64,000 nt of DNA, from contig CAIVCR010000009.1 in the NCBI GenBank assembly GCA_903904515.1, forward strand, positions 1 to 64,000, given 5' to 3'. The stretch's first letter is position 1. The number at the start of each line of letters is the position of its first letter. The notes under the pieces were generated by a model. It had not been told where the DNA came from, searched no databases, and saw only the letters and a list, made by a program, of their open reading frames with translations. A program made the position numbers and the translations under genes. The stretch comes from an uncultured Bacteroidia bacterium (lineage in GTDB: Bacteria; Bacteroidota; Bacteroidia; Bacteroidales; Prolixibacteraceae). Positions 42,483-50,780 of the stretch are shown piece by piece.

Positions 42483-42599
42483 AATAATGTGAGATTCCTC
42501 ATTCCGCTGCGCTTCATTCAGAATGACATGGGAGTTTGGTCACCCTCACCTTCATTAAAAAAAGGTGTCATTCCGAACGAAGTGAGGAATCTCATTATT
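42483..42599. repeat. Palindromic MITE-like element
   Basis: Two inverted arms: the left runs from AATAATG at 42483 through GAGATTCCTCATT to AGAATGACA at 42528; the right runs from TGTCATTCCGAACG at 42566 to GGAATCTCATTATT at 42599. Arms are about 34-45 bp with a 37-bp centre. The GTCATTCCGAACGAAGTGAGGAATCTC pattern is a dispersed repeat in many Bacteroidota genomes. It carries no ORF. Confidence 0.75.
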
Positions 42600-42693
42600 T
42601 ATATAGCCAACAAATTGTTAATATCATTTGGAAAAACATCCTGAAGGCCATTACTTCATTTTCAAATTTTCAAATCGCCGAATTATCCTTGAC

Positions 42694-42789
42694 ACTCCCT
42701 CTCTCAGTCTCTCAATCTCTCCCTCTCTCAGTCTCTCCTATTCTCTCCCTCTCCCAGTCTCTCCCTCTCCCAGTCTCTCCCTCCTCTCA
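42694..42789. repeat. CT-rich short tandem repeat at hutI 3' end
   Basis: Units of CTCCCTCTCTCAGT and CTCTCCCAGT for about 95 bp, ending inside the hutI stop codon (TCA, 42787-42789). It is the same family and placement as 25588-25646. The plus-strand reading frame through it is repeat-derived. Confidence 0.85.
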
Positions 42790-44025
42790 CTGCCGTTCTC
42801 CCCGTTTCCAGACGACTGATGGATTGAGACTCCCCTGATGGTAAATGATTTCACGATAGTCGGCTACCGAAAACCCGGCCATATCGGCGATTAATCCCAT
42901 TTTTAATACTCCCCGATCGTTTAAGTTTAGCGCTTTGGCCGCTCTGAAAGTGATTCCTGCCAATGATTCAGCCATGGTCATTTTCTCATAAATGCCTATA
43001 ATTGCTGTCTGAAGCAGCAGATCACCCATTGGAGCAGATCCGGGATTCCAGTCAGAACCAATGGCCAGTGAACATCCTGCATCCAACAGTTTGCGGGCCG
43101 GTGCAAAACGCCCCCCCAGTCCAAGGGAAGAGCCAGGAAGAACAATAGAAATTACATCAGAATCAGCCAATAACTGGATCTCCTGATCATTCATCATTTC
43201 CAGATGATCAACAGAACGGGCTCCAAGTTCACATGCTACTGCAACCCCTCCTTCGGTAAACTGGTCACCATGAACCACGAGGTCAAATCCCAGAGCCTTA
43301 GCTCTGTTTAAATATAAGATGGCTTCTTCTGTTGTAAAAGCCCCTTTATCGATGTAGATATCTATTCTGTTGGACAAATTTCTCCGCTTAACCTCCGGAA
43401 GAAGTTCATTTATAATATTATCCAGGTATTCAGGCTGAGTACCTTTAAAATCGGAGGGTTTAATGTGCGCAGCAAGACAGGTCGGGATAAGATCAACAGC
43501 GAGCTTTTTATTGACCCGTCCAATTACTTCAAGGAGTTTAAGTTCCCCCTCGGTGTTAAGACAGTAACCACTTTTAACCTCAATCGTGGTCACGCCATTG
43601 CGCAAATAGGTTTTTGCACGCTCGGTCAGTGAAGCTTCGAGATCTGCCGGTTCTGCTGCTCTGGTTTTTTCAACGGTATCCCCGATTCCTCCGCCACCAA
43701 GGGCTATTTCAAGATAACTTTTACCTGCCAGCCGCAGGGCATAATCGTTTGCACGGCTACCTGCCCAGCAAATATGGGTATGCGGATCGATCATGCCGGG
43801 GATGACGACCATCTCGGTGTCGATATAATCAATGATGGTATTGCGATCGCCAAACTGGTCACCCAATAAATCGAAATTCCCGATTTTCACAATTTTCCCT
43901 TCACAAACAACTACTCCGCCATTTGGAATAATCTCAAGCTGGTTGTCATTCAGACTTCCCCCTAACGGAATATTATCCATGGTTAGAAGTTGTGTGAAAG
44001 GTCCAATTAGTCTGTTCTTTATCAT
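42787..44025 (-). CDS. hutI: Imidazolonepropionase
   Basis: Third enzyme of histidine degradation: hydrolyses 4-imidazolone-5-propionate to N-formimino-L-glutamate. Metal-dependent amidohydrolase of 412 residues. Visible marks are PGMIDPHTHICWAGSRANDYALRLAGKSYLEIALGGGGI (HTH zinc ligands and substrate loop), EVKSGYCL, LVVHGDQFTEGG (third His), and AIGSDWNPGSAPMGDLLL (Asp ligand). The ATG at 44025 lies 64 bp past hutU. Its stop codon sits in a CT-rich repeat. Confidence 0.96.
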   Translation of the reverse strand: MIKNRLIGPFTQLLTMDNIPLGGSLNDNQLEIIPNGGVVVCEGKIVKIGNFDLLGDQFGDRNTIIDYIDTEMVVIPGMIDPHTHICWAGSRANDYALRLAGKSYLEIALGGGGIGDTVEKTRAAEPADLEASLTERAKTYLRNGVTTIEVKSGYCLNTEGELKLLEVIGRVNKKLAVDLIPTCLAAHIKPSDFKGTQPEYLDNIINELLPEVKRRNLSNRIDIYIDKGAFTTEEAILYLNRAKALGFDLVVHGDQFTEGGVAVACELGARSVDHLEMMNDQEIQLLADSDVISIVLPGSSLGLGGRFAPARKLLDAGCSLAIGSDWNPGSAPMGDLLLQTAIIGIYEKMTMAESLAGITFRAAKALNLNDRGVLKMGLIADMAGFSVADYREIIYHQGSLNPSVVWKRGERQ

Positions 44026-44089
44026 GATTTATTTTCTATTTGCCAAAGTTGCCTCTTTTACTTCCATTCGCCAAAAAAATGGCAATTAT

Positions 44090-45763
44090 TCATTTGAACC
44101 CAAGTTCAAAGGTATGCATATTTTCCCGGGCCTTCTCATATCCCGCGTCGTTATGCCTGAAAATTCCCAGGGCAGGATCGTTAAAAAGTACCCGACGAAT
44201 ACAATTCTCACCCCTTTCAGTTCCGTCGGCGAGTACGACCATTCCGGCATGTTGCGAATAGCCCATCCCAACGCCGCCGCCGTGATGGAATGAAACCCAC
44301 GTTGCCCCTCCGCCTGTATTGGCCATAAGATTGAGTAAGGGCCAATCTGAGACCGCATCACTGCCGTCAAGCATTTTTTCGGTCTCGCGGTTTGGAGATG
44401 CTACAGAACCACAATCGAGATGGTCACGTCCAATAACAATCGGGGCTTTTACTTTGCCGGCTTTTACGAGATTATTGAACAGCACGCCTGCTTTTTCGCG
44501 CTCACCCATCCCCAGCCAGCAGATCCGTGCAGGCAATCCCTGAAATTCAACCCGTTGCTCGGCTTTTTTCAGCCAGGCTATCATTTGTAAATTATCGGGG
44601 AATGCCTCGATTAATGCCTGATCCGTTACCCGGATATCTTCAGGATCGCCCGACAAAGCTGCCCATCGAAATGGCCCTTTACCGTCACAAAACAGTGGCC
44701 TGATAAATTCCGGTATAAATCCATTGAAATTATACGCGTTTTTTTCACCCCCTTGAAGGGCCATCTCCCGCAGGTTATTCCCGTAGTCAAATACGATAGC
44801 ACCCATTTTTTGCATTTCCAGCATGAAACCGACATGCCGGGCCATGCTTTTCATCGATAGCTCCTTATATTTTTCGGGTGCAACTTTTCGGAGTGTTCTT
44901 GCTGCCTCAAGGGTGAGCCCGTTTGGGATATAACCATACAAAGGGTCATGTGCTGAAGTCTGGTCCGTAACAACATCGGGGATAATTCCGTCGGCAAGCA
45001 ATTGTTCGAGCGTGTCTCCGATATCAGCAACCAAACCTACAGAGATTGCTTTTCCATGCTCTTTTGCCTTCAGAACCATCTCCTTCGCTTCGCTATAGGA
45101 ATACGAAATAAAGTCGATGTACCCCGATTCAACGCGTTTTTTTATCCGCTCAGGATCGATATCGATGCCCAGAAATGTGGCATCTGCCAGCGTGGCAGCG
45201 AGTGGCTGAGCTCCACCCATTCCCCCAAGTCCACCTGAAACAATGAGTTTATGTTTCAGATCTCCATGGAAGTATTTGGCTCCGCAAGCGGCAAATGTTT
45301 CGAATGTTCCCTGGAGAATCCCCTGAGAACCAATGTATATCCAGCTTCCTGCAGTCATCTGACCATACATCATCAACCCTTCGCTTTTCAGTTTCTCGAA
45401 ATGGTCCCAGGTGGCCCAGACCGGAACAAGGTTGCTGTTTGCAATCAATACGCGTGGTGCTTCCGGGTGAGTCCTGACAATTCCCACCGCTTTTCCCGAC
45501 TGAATCAGCAGGCTATGGTTATCATCCAGTTCGAGCAGACACTTAATGATCTGCAACAATGCCTCCGGATTGCGGGCTGCCTGTCCTGTCCCTCCATATA
45601 CCACCAGCTCTTCCGGGTTTTCGGCTACGCGTCGATCAAGGTTGTTGAGCAACATACGCAGCGGCGCTTCACACTGCCATGATTTTGCATGTAACTCAAT
45701 ACCAGTGGGAGCATGGTAATTTGGATGAGTGGCATATTTCTCAATAAATTCCGAAAAGTTCAT
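44090..45763 (-). CDS. hutU: Urocanate hydratase
   Basis: Second step of histidine degradation: adds water to urocanate with tightly bound NAD+ as electrophile. The 557-residue length is the family norm. Motifs: VYGGTGQAARN, the Gly-rich NAD-binding stretch GGLGGMGGAQPLAATLADA, DQTSAHDPLYGYIPNG, and the catalytic region GLPARICWLGMGEREK (Cys in ARICWLG). The start overlaps the end of hutH by 23 bp, indicating translational coupling. Confidence 0.97.
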   Translation of the reverse strand: MNFSEFIEKYATHPNYHAPTGIELHAKSWQCEAPLRMLLNNLDRRVAENPEELVVYGGTGQAARNPEALLQIIKCLLELDDNHSLLIQSGKAVGIVRTHPEAPRVLIANSNLVPVWATWDHFEKLKSEGLMMYGQMTAGSWIYIGSQGILQGTFETFAACGAKYFHGDLKHKLIVSGGLGGMGGAQPLAATLADATFLGIDIDPERIKKRVESGYIDFISYSYSEAKEMVLKAKEHGKAISVGLVADIGDTLEQLLADGIIPDVVTDQTSAHDPLYGYIPNGLTLEAARTLRKVAPEKYKELSMKSMARHVGFMLEMQKMGAIVFDYGNNLREMALQGGEKNAYNFNGFIPEFIRPLFCDGKGPFRWAALSGDPEDIRVTDQALIEAFPDNLQMIAWLKKAEQRVEFQGLPARICWLGMGEREKAGVLFNNLVKAGKVKAPIVIGRDHLDCGSVASPNRETEKMLDGSDAVSDWPLLNLMANTGGGATWVSFHHGGGVGMGYSQHAGMVVLADGTERGENCIRRVLFNDPALGIFRHNDAGYEKARENMHTFELGFK

Positions 45764-47333
45764 GGGACTCGTTTTTAACGTTGATTTTTAGTCTTTTTGC
45801 GGCTTTGTTTGCGATGGTGATCAATACTCTCTTTTTGACCAGTTCGATCGCCTTGTTCATTTCAGCCGACATGATATGATCTGCCTCAGCAAATGGAATC
45901 GTTTTCCTTACCTCCGCATGACAGGCATCGATGATTCCTCCGGATCTAAGCGGTTTTCGGAAATCAAATCCCTGGGCGGCGCAGAAAAGCTCAATTCCCA
46001 AAATCTTTTCCAGGTTATCAATCACCATCAGCGCTTTACGACCACTGATCGATCCCATGCTCACATGATCTTCCTGTCCAAGTGAGGTTGGAATGCTGTC
46101 AGCGCTTGCGGGGAAACATAAGCTTTTATTTTCGCTCACCAGTGCAGCTGTTGTGTACTGTGGAATCATAAATCCCGAATTCAGACCGGTTTCGCGCATA
46201 AGCAGTTTCTGCAGCCCTTCGATGGAGTCGTTAAGCGACAAATAGATGCGGCGATCTGCAATATTACCAAGTTCGGCAGCTGCCACCGTAACATAATCGA
46301 GTGCCATCGCCAGGGGTTGACCGTGGAAGCTCCCCCCACTGATCGAACGACCATCCTCCAGGATGATCGGGTTATCAGTGACAGAATTCAACTCAATATG
46401 GAGCAATTCTTTTAAATGAAGCCACGCATTCCGGGAAGCACCATGAACCTGCGGTATGCACCTCAGCGAATAGGGATCCTGTAGCCGGGAACAATTTCGG
46501 TGTGACTTTACAATTTCCGAATCTCCGATCAGCATTCGCATCCGTTCAGCGACATAGGTGGTTCCCTGGTAGGGTCTGAGTGCGTGTAACTCCGGAGAAA
46601 ATGTTTTAACGGATCCAAGCATCGCCTCGAGGTTCATCGCAGCGATGAGGTCGGCGTTATCGAGGCAATTCTGCAACCGGTCGACCACCTTCACCGCATG
46701 TGCTGCAATAAACTGGGTTCCGTTGATCAGTGCCAGCCCCTCTTTGGCTCCAAGTTCAATGGGTGACATTCCGAAATGTTGGAGCAAAGCGGCCATTTCA
46801 ACGATTTTCCCTTTATAGTGCACCTTCCCGTATCCCGTCAATGGGAGAAAAAGGTGGGCCAGAGGTGCCAGATCACCCGAAGCTCCGACTGAACCCTGGG
46901 ATGGTACGACAGGGATAATATTTTCGTTAATGTGCCAAATAATCCGTTCAAGTGTTTCAAGGGCGATGCCTGAATAACCTTTTGCCAGCGCATGCACCTT
47001 GAGGATCATCATCAATTTGGCGAGCTCTGGCTCTATGGGGTCACCAACACCCACGCTATGGCTTTTTAGCAGGTTCAGTTGTAATTTTTTGGTGTCACTC
47101 TCCGTAATGATTGTTGTGCAAAGCGGACCAAAACCGGTGTTGATGCCATAAACTATCTCATGATTGGCAACTATGGCTTCGACAATCTGCCGGCTCTTTA
47201 TAACTCTGTCAGCAGCTTTCTGACCGATTAAACCGATAATTTTCCCGGCCGCCATTTGAAGAGCCACCCCTGTTGTGAGGATATCTTCACCAAAATAAAA
47301 ACTTTCATGTGGATTTGTATCTCTTTGTTTCAT
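45741..47333 (-). CDS. hutH: Histidine ammonia-lyase
   Basis: First step of histidine degradation: removes ammonia from histidine to give urocanate. The ATG at 47333 (MKQRDTNPHESF) is preferred; the longer frame uses TTG. The electrophilic MIO cofactor forms from Ala151-Ser152-Gly153 in GSVGASGDLAPLAH. Other marks are VYGINTGFGPL (catalytic Tyr), LINGTQFIAA, QDPYSLRCIPQVHGASRNA and SVTDNPI. Length of 530 is slightly above the bacterial norm of about 510. It leads the hut operon; a dyad at 47512-47529 upstream may be its operator. Confidence 0.96.
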   Translation of the reverse strand: MKQRDTNPHESFYFGEDILTTGVALQMAAGKIIGLIGQKAADRVIKSRQIVEAIVANHEIVYGINTGFGPLCTTIITESDTKKLQLNLLKSHSVGVGDPIEPELAKLMMILKVHALAKGYSGIALETLERIIWHINENIIPVVPSQGSVGASGDLAPLAHLFLPLTGYGKVHYKGKIVEMAALLQHFGMSPIELGAKEGLALINGTQFIAAHAVKVVDRLQNCLDNADLIAAMNLEAMLGSVKTFSPELHALRPYQGTTYVAERMRMLIGDSEIVKSHRNCSRLQDPYSLRCIPQVHGASRNAWLHLKELLHIELNSVTDNPIILEDGRSISGGSFHGQPLAMALDYVTVAAAELGNIADRRIYLSLNDSIEGLQKLLMRETGLNSGFMIPQYTTAALVSENKSLCFPASADSIPTSLGQEDHVSMGSISGRKALMVIDNLEKILGIELFCAAQGFDFRKPLRSGGIIDACHAEVRKTIPFAEADHIMSAEMNKAIELVKKRVLITIANKAAKRLKINVKNESHELFGIY

Positions 47334-47348
47334 AGTAATCTGGTGCAA

Positions 47349-47656
47349 TTAATAATACCGATTTAAGCCGATTGGCGGCAAGGTAAATCCGGTATAATTG
47401 TATGAATTATTTTGAAAACTACAAATGACAAAAGACAGTATCAGGTAGCTGAGAAAAAGGCTGTTAAGTCAGCCATATACAAGGCAGAAAGGCAGAGTTA
47501 CCCGACTAAGTGTGTAACAGATGTTACACTTATTCGAATCCGTTTCGGCGATAAGGGATTCTAAAATTTAGATTATCCTTTTAAATTTAATATCAAGCAT
47601 TATCAAATGTTCGCGCAAAGAACGCAAGGATCGCAAAGAAAATTCAATACTGATTT
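47349..47656. other. 308-bp gap upstream of hut operon
   Basis: No ORF or clear TAnnTTTG box for hutH was found. It contains the dyad at 47512-47529 and, at about 47608-47641, a TTCGCGCAAAGAACGCAAGG-type stretch related to repeats at 20.9 and 53.9 kb. Confidence 0.5.
47512..47529. promoter_or_regulatory. Perfect dyad, candidate operator for hut operon
   Basis: GTGTAACA-GA-TGTTACAC: two perfect 8-bp arms around a 2-bp centre, 180 bp upstream of hutH. Length and symmetry fit a dimeric repressor site. It differs from the proteobacterial HutC consensus. The neighbouring dNK gene reads away in the same direction, so hutH is the only gene immediately downstream. Confidence 0.45.
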
Positions 47657-48292
47657 TTAAAAAAGTCCGTGAAGACGTGCATCAATCCGGTCGATCACTT
47701 TGCTGAGGTCTTCCTTGTTTTCAGCAAAATTAAGTTCATCTACATTAATAATCAGCATTTTACTTGAGATATACCGGGAAGCCCATGCTTCATACCGCTG
47801 GTTAAGTTGGTTGAGATAATCGAGACGAATCGTATTTTCATAATCGCGCCCCCTTTTTTGAATCTGCTGAACAAGTGTAGGAATCGAAGCACGCAAATAG
47901 ATAATCAGGTCGGGGGTTTGAATCAGCTTCCCCATCAGATCGAAGATATCGTGGTAGGTTTCAAAATCGCGAGTACTCATCAATCCCATGTTGTGCAGGT
48001 TAGGGGCAAAAATCTCGGCATCTTCGTAAATCGTCCGGTCCTGGATAACCGTTTTGCCTGAATTGCGGAATTCGACAATCTGGCTAAACCGCTTATTGAG
48101 AAAATAAACCTGAAGATTAAACGACCACCGTTGCATATCGTGATAAAAATCGTTCAGATAAGGATTCCCATCCACGTCCTCATAATGGGCTTCCCATCCG
48201 TAATGTTTCGACAGGATTGCAGTAAGTGTCGTTTTGCCTGACCCGATATTACCGGCTACCGCAATATGCATTGGTAAAGTACCTTTTTTCAT
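47657..48292 (-). CDS. Deoxynucleoside kinase
   Basis: Phosphorylates deoxynucleosides for salvage of DNA precursors. The 211-residue protein has the P-loop GNIGSGKTT, the substrate-binding region WEAHYEDVDGNPYLNDFY, the QDRTIYEDAEIFA motif (the DRS/ERS equivalent with catalytic acid nearby) and the LID Arg cluster QKRGRDYENTIRLDYL. This pattern matches the dNK/dGK/dAK family of Bacteroidota and Gram-positives rather than thymidine kinase. Base preference cannot be read from the sequence. An ATG at codon 8 is an alternative start. It is transcribed alone or with the upstream GH3-type gene, 98 bp away. Confidence 0.88.
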   Translation of the reverse strand: MKKGTLPMHIAVAGNIGSGKTTLTAILSKHYGWEAHYEDVDGNPYLNDFYHDMQRWSFNLQVYFLNKRFSQIVEFRNSGKTVIQDRTIYEDAEIFAPNLHNMGLMSTRDFETYHDIFDLMGKLIQTPDLIIYLRASIPTLVQQIQKRGRDYENTIRLDYLNQLNQRYEAWASRYISSKMLIINVDELNFAENKEDLSKVIDRIDARLHGLF

Positions 48293-48390
48293 GAGAATGA
48301 ATTAAGTTCTGCGTGATCAATATAAGTTTTTTCCATTTAATAATCAGGCAGTTATCCTGGTTTTTATGAGGTTGATAATTAATGAGCGTT

Positions 48391-49932
48391 TCATCCGCAT
48401 TTTTTTATCTGTTCCAGATTTTCATGAATCAAAAGTAACTCATCGAGAAACTCTCTGTTGTTTGACAATCGCGGCACTTTATTCTGACCGCCAACCTTTC
48501 CCCTTTCCCGCATCCATTGCAAAAAGGTTCCTTCAGATGCTGCGAGCACATGGGGTCTTTCGAGTGTTGCACTCTTGTACCTTTTAGCCTCATAATCTGA
48601 ATTCAGGGCTTGCAATTCCAGATCGAGAATTATCGTAAACTTATCCAGATCGTTCGGGAGTGTGATAAATTCGATGATCCACTGATGAGCCCCTTTTGTC
48701 TGATTTTCGGTCATGAAAATTGGCCCAGCAGTATAATCACTGATAATTGCCCCCGTTGTGGCGCAAGCCAGCTTGATCGCCCTCTCTGCATTATCAATAA
48801 TTATCTCCTCGCCAAATGCATTGATAAAATGTTTGGTCCGACCAGTAATCCGAAGTTTATAAGGATCTTTGGAGGTAAACATAACTGTATCTCCAATCAT
48901 GTAACGCCAAAGGCCGCCGTTTGTTGAGATTACCATCGCATAATTAACACCCAGCTCTATTTTCCAGAGTGGAATCGTTACCGGATGCTCCTCCTCGGTA
49001 TGTCCGGCAAGAATAAACTCATAAAAAACACCATAATCAAGCATCAAAAGCATGTCAGTACCTGACGGATCATCCTGAATTGCAAAGAATCCCTCCGAGG
49101 CATTATAGGTCTCCATATAATGCATGTTCCCGGAAGGGATAATCCGTTTATACTGCTGCTTATAAGGCTCAAATGAAACTCCGCCATGAATGAACAATTC
49201 AAGGTTGGGCCAAACTTCTGTTATATTTGATTTCCCGGTATACTCAAGGATATGACGCAACAAAACTAAAAACCAGGAGGGAACTCCTGCAAGTGAAGTC
49301 ACATTATCCTGAATAGCCGTTTTGGTGATCTGTGCAATCTTCTCTTCAAATTCAGGAATCAAGGCAATTTCGGTTGGAGGTGTACGGTGAAAATCGGTCC
49401 AGAAGGGGAGATTTTCAATCATAATGGCTGATAAATCACCGTAATAGGCTTTATTGCTCAGGTTAGTCATCTGATGACTTCCCCCTAAGGTCAAACTCTT
49501 TCCTGAAAGTAATGATGCTCCGGGATTATTGCGGTAATAGATCGCCAGGACATCTTTACCCCCTCTGAAATGACAATCATCAAGCGACTCTTTCGAAACC
49601 GGAATAAATTTACTCTTCGCATTTGTTGTTCCGGAGGATTTGGCAAACCATTTCATAACCCCCGGCCAGAGAACACTCTTATCTCCCTGTATCATTCTAT
49701 TAATCAGAGGTTCAAGAGTTTCATACCGGGTTACAGGAACATTTTCCTTGTAACATTCCCAGGATTTTGTAGTGGCATACTTGTATTTCTCTCCCCATTC
49801 GGTACTTTTTGCAGTATTGAGTAAATTAAAAAGCACCTCCTCCTGAATCTCTCTGGCATGTTCACGGTAGAGATCTATTTCATAAATTCGTTTGTAATTG
49901 ATCCAGTTGATAATTGAATTGACAATAGTCAT
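48391..49932 (-). CDS. GH3 (auxin-responsive GH3-like) acyl-adenylating protein
   Basis: Member of the GH3/JAR1 fold family (not glycoside hydrolase GH3). Plant members join amino acids to auxin or jasmonate through an acyl-adenylate. The ATG at 49932 is chosen; the frame to 49938 opens with TTG. Family marks in order: SSGTTNAKSKFIPVS (ATP-binding loop), LWPNLELFIHGGVSFEPY, YNASEGFFAIQDDP (acyl/AMP pocket), and the C-terminal swivel RITGRTKHFINAFGEEIIIDNAE. Length of 513 residues fits. Such genes are widespread in Bacteroidota but their substrate is unknown. The final LLIHENLEQIKKCG is normal for the bacterial group. Confidence 0.85.
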   Translation of the reverse strand: MTIVNSIINWINYKRIYEIDLYREHAREIQEEVLFNLLNTAKSTEWGEKYKYATTKSWECYKENVPVTRYETLEPLINRMIQGDKSVLWPGVMKWFAKSSGTTNAKSKFIPVSKESLDDCHFRGGKDVLAIYYRNNPGASLLSGKSLTLGGSHQMTNLSNKAYYGDLSAIMIENLPFWTDFHRTPPTEIALIPEFEEKIAQITKTAIQDNVTSLAGVPSWFLVLLRHILEYTGKSNITEVWPNLELFIHGGVSFEPYKQQYKRIIPSGNMHYMETYNASEGFFAIQDDPSGTDMLLMLDYGVFYEFILAGHTEEEHPVTIPLWKIELGVNYAMVISTNGGLWRYMIGDTVMFTSKDPYKLRITGRTKHFINAFGEEIIIDNAERAIKLACATTGAIISDYTAGPIFMTENQTKGAHQWIIEFITLPNDLDKFTIILDLELQALNSDYEAKRYKSATLERPHVLAASEGTFLQWMRERGKVGGQNKVPRLSNNREFLDELLLIHENLEQIKKCG

Positions 49933-50024
49933 GCTCAATACTGATTAGTTTTATTTGGTTAAATTTATTATCTTTCCAAAAAATAGGCTCGTATTCTTAG
50001 ATAAATATAATAAATTTATTGCGA

Positions 50025-50032
50025 CAAATTTA
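50025..50032 (-). promoter_or_regulatory. Possible -7 box for GH3-like gene
   Basis: TAAATTTG on the minus strand with TTTG 15 bp upstream (short spacing). The leader would be about 85 nt. Confidence 0.3.
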
Positions 50033-50206
50033 GAATTTTATTCTTATCAAACATCGATAATTTAACCCGGAGAAAAAGTGGGGAAAAGTTGCAAAAAGTC
50101 GATGAAACGAATAATTACGAGTCAAAATGGTGTTTGGATGGTAACTGATCGGTATGAAGTTCGATCTGAACGATTCAAATTAACTTATTAACATACTTAT
50201 TTTAGA

Positions 50207-50734
50207 ATGAATATAATTGATATCGTTCTGCTTGTAATTCTTGTTGCTGCCGGAATTAACGGGTTTGTGAAAGGTTTTTTTGTCGAATTGGCCTCGGTGG
50301 CTTCTCTGATTCTGGGAATTTGGGCAGCCGTTGAATTTTCGGGAATGGTTCAGCAATGGCTTTCCAGATACCTCGACTGGAGTACTGACATGATGCGGGT
50401 TGTGGCATTTATCCTCATCTTCATTTTTGTTGTCCTGGTAATTCACCTGGTTGCAACCCTTACCGAGAAATTTGTGAGGGCCATCGCCCTGAGCATTTTC
50501 AGCCGTTTGGCCGGTGCAGTATTTGGCGTGATTAAAGCAGCTTTTATCCTGAGCCTTCTCATGCTCGTCCTCCTTACCGTAGAAAATTTTACCCATCCGA
50601 TCATCCCAGGAAAAGTCAAAGCCGAATCGAAATTATATGGTCCAATCGAAAATATGGCTCCCGGCATACTCCCGTTCCTCAAAGCTGAGAAAATAAAGAT
50701 CCTTGAAAACCAGCCGAAGAGTGCAACCACTTAA
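50207..50734 (+). CDS. CvpA-family membrane protein
   Basis: A 175-residue protein with four predicted membrane helices: IIDIVLLVILVAAGINGFVKGFFVE, SVASLILGIWAAVEFS, VVAFILIFIFVVLVIHLVA and AVFGVIKAAFILSLLMLVLL. This matches the CvpA family, named for colicin V production in E. coli and since linked to envelope stress and polyamine/bile tolerance. The C-terminal 50 residues are soluble (HPIIPGKVKAESKLYGPIENM). It ends against a GTTAATG repeat that separates it from the convergent peptidase-like gene. Confidence 0.85.
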   Translation: MNIIDIVLLVILVAAGINGFVKGFFVELASVASLILGIWAAVEFSGMVQQWLSRYLDWSTDMMRVVAFILIFIFVVLVIHLVATLTEKFVRAIALSIFSRLAGAVFGVIKAAFILSLLMLVLLTVENFTHPIIPGKVKAESKLYGPIENMAPGILPFLKAEKIKILENQPKSATT

Positions 50735-50780
50735 ATGGTTAATGGTTAATGGATAACGATTAATGATTAATGGTAAATGG
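50735..50780. repeat. GTTAATG heptamer tandem repeat between stop codons
   Basis: Units of GTTAATG, with variants GATAACG, ATTAATG and GTAAATG, fill exactly the 46 bp between the cvpA stop (ends 50734) and the convergent gene's stop (begins 50781). Confidence 0.85.

Noticed and set aside
42536-42838. Plus-strand open frames across the hutI 3' repeat
   Set aside because: The products are Ser/Leu/Pro repeats encoded by the CT-rich tandem repeat and overlap the end of hutI.
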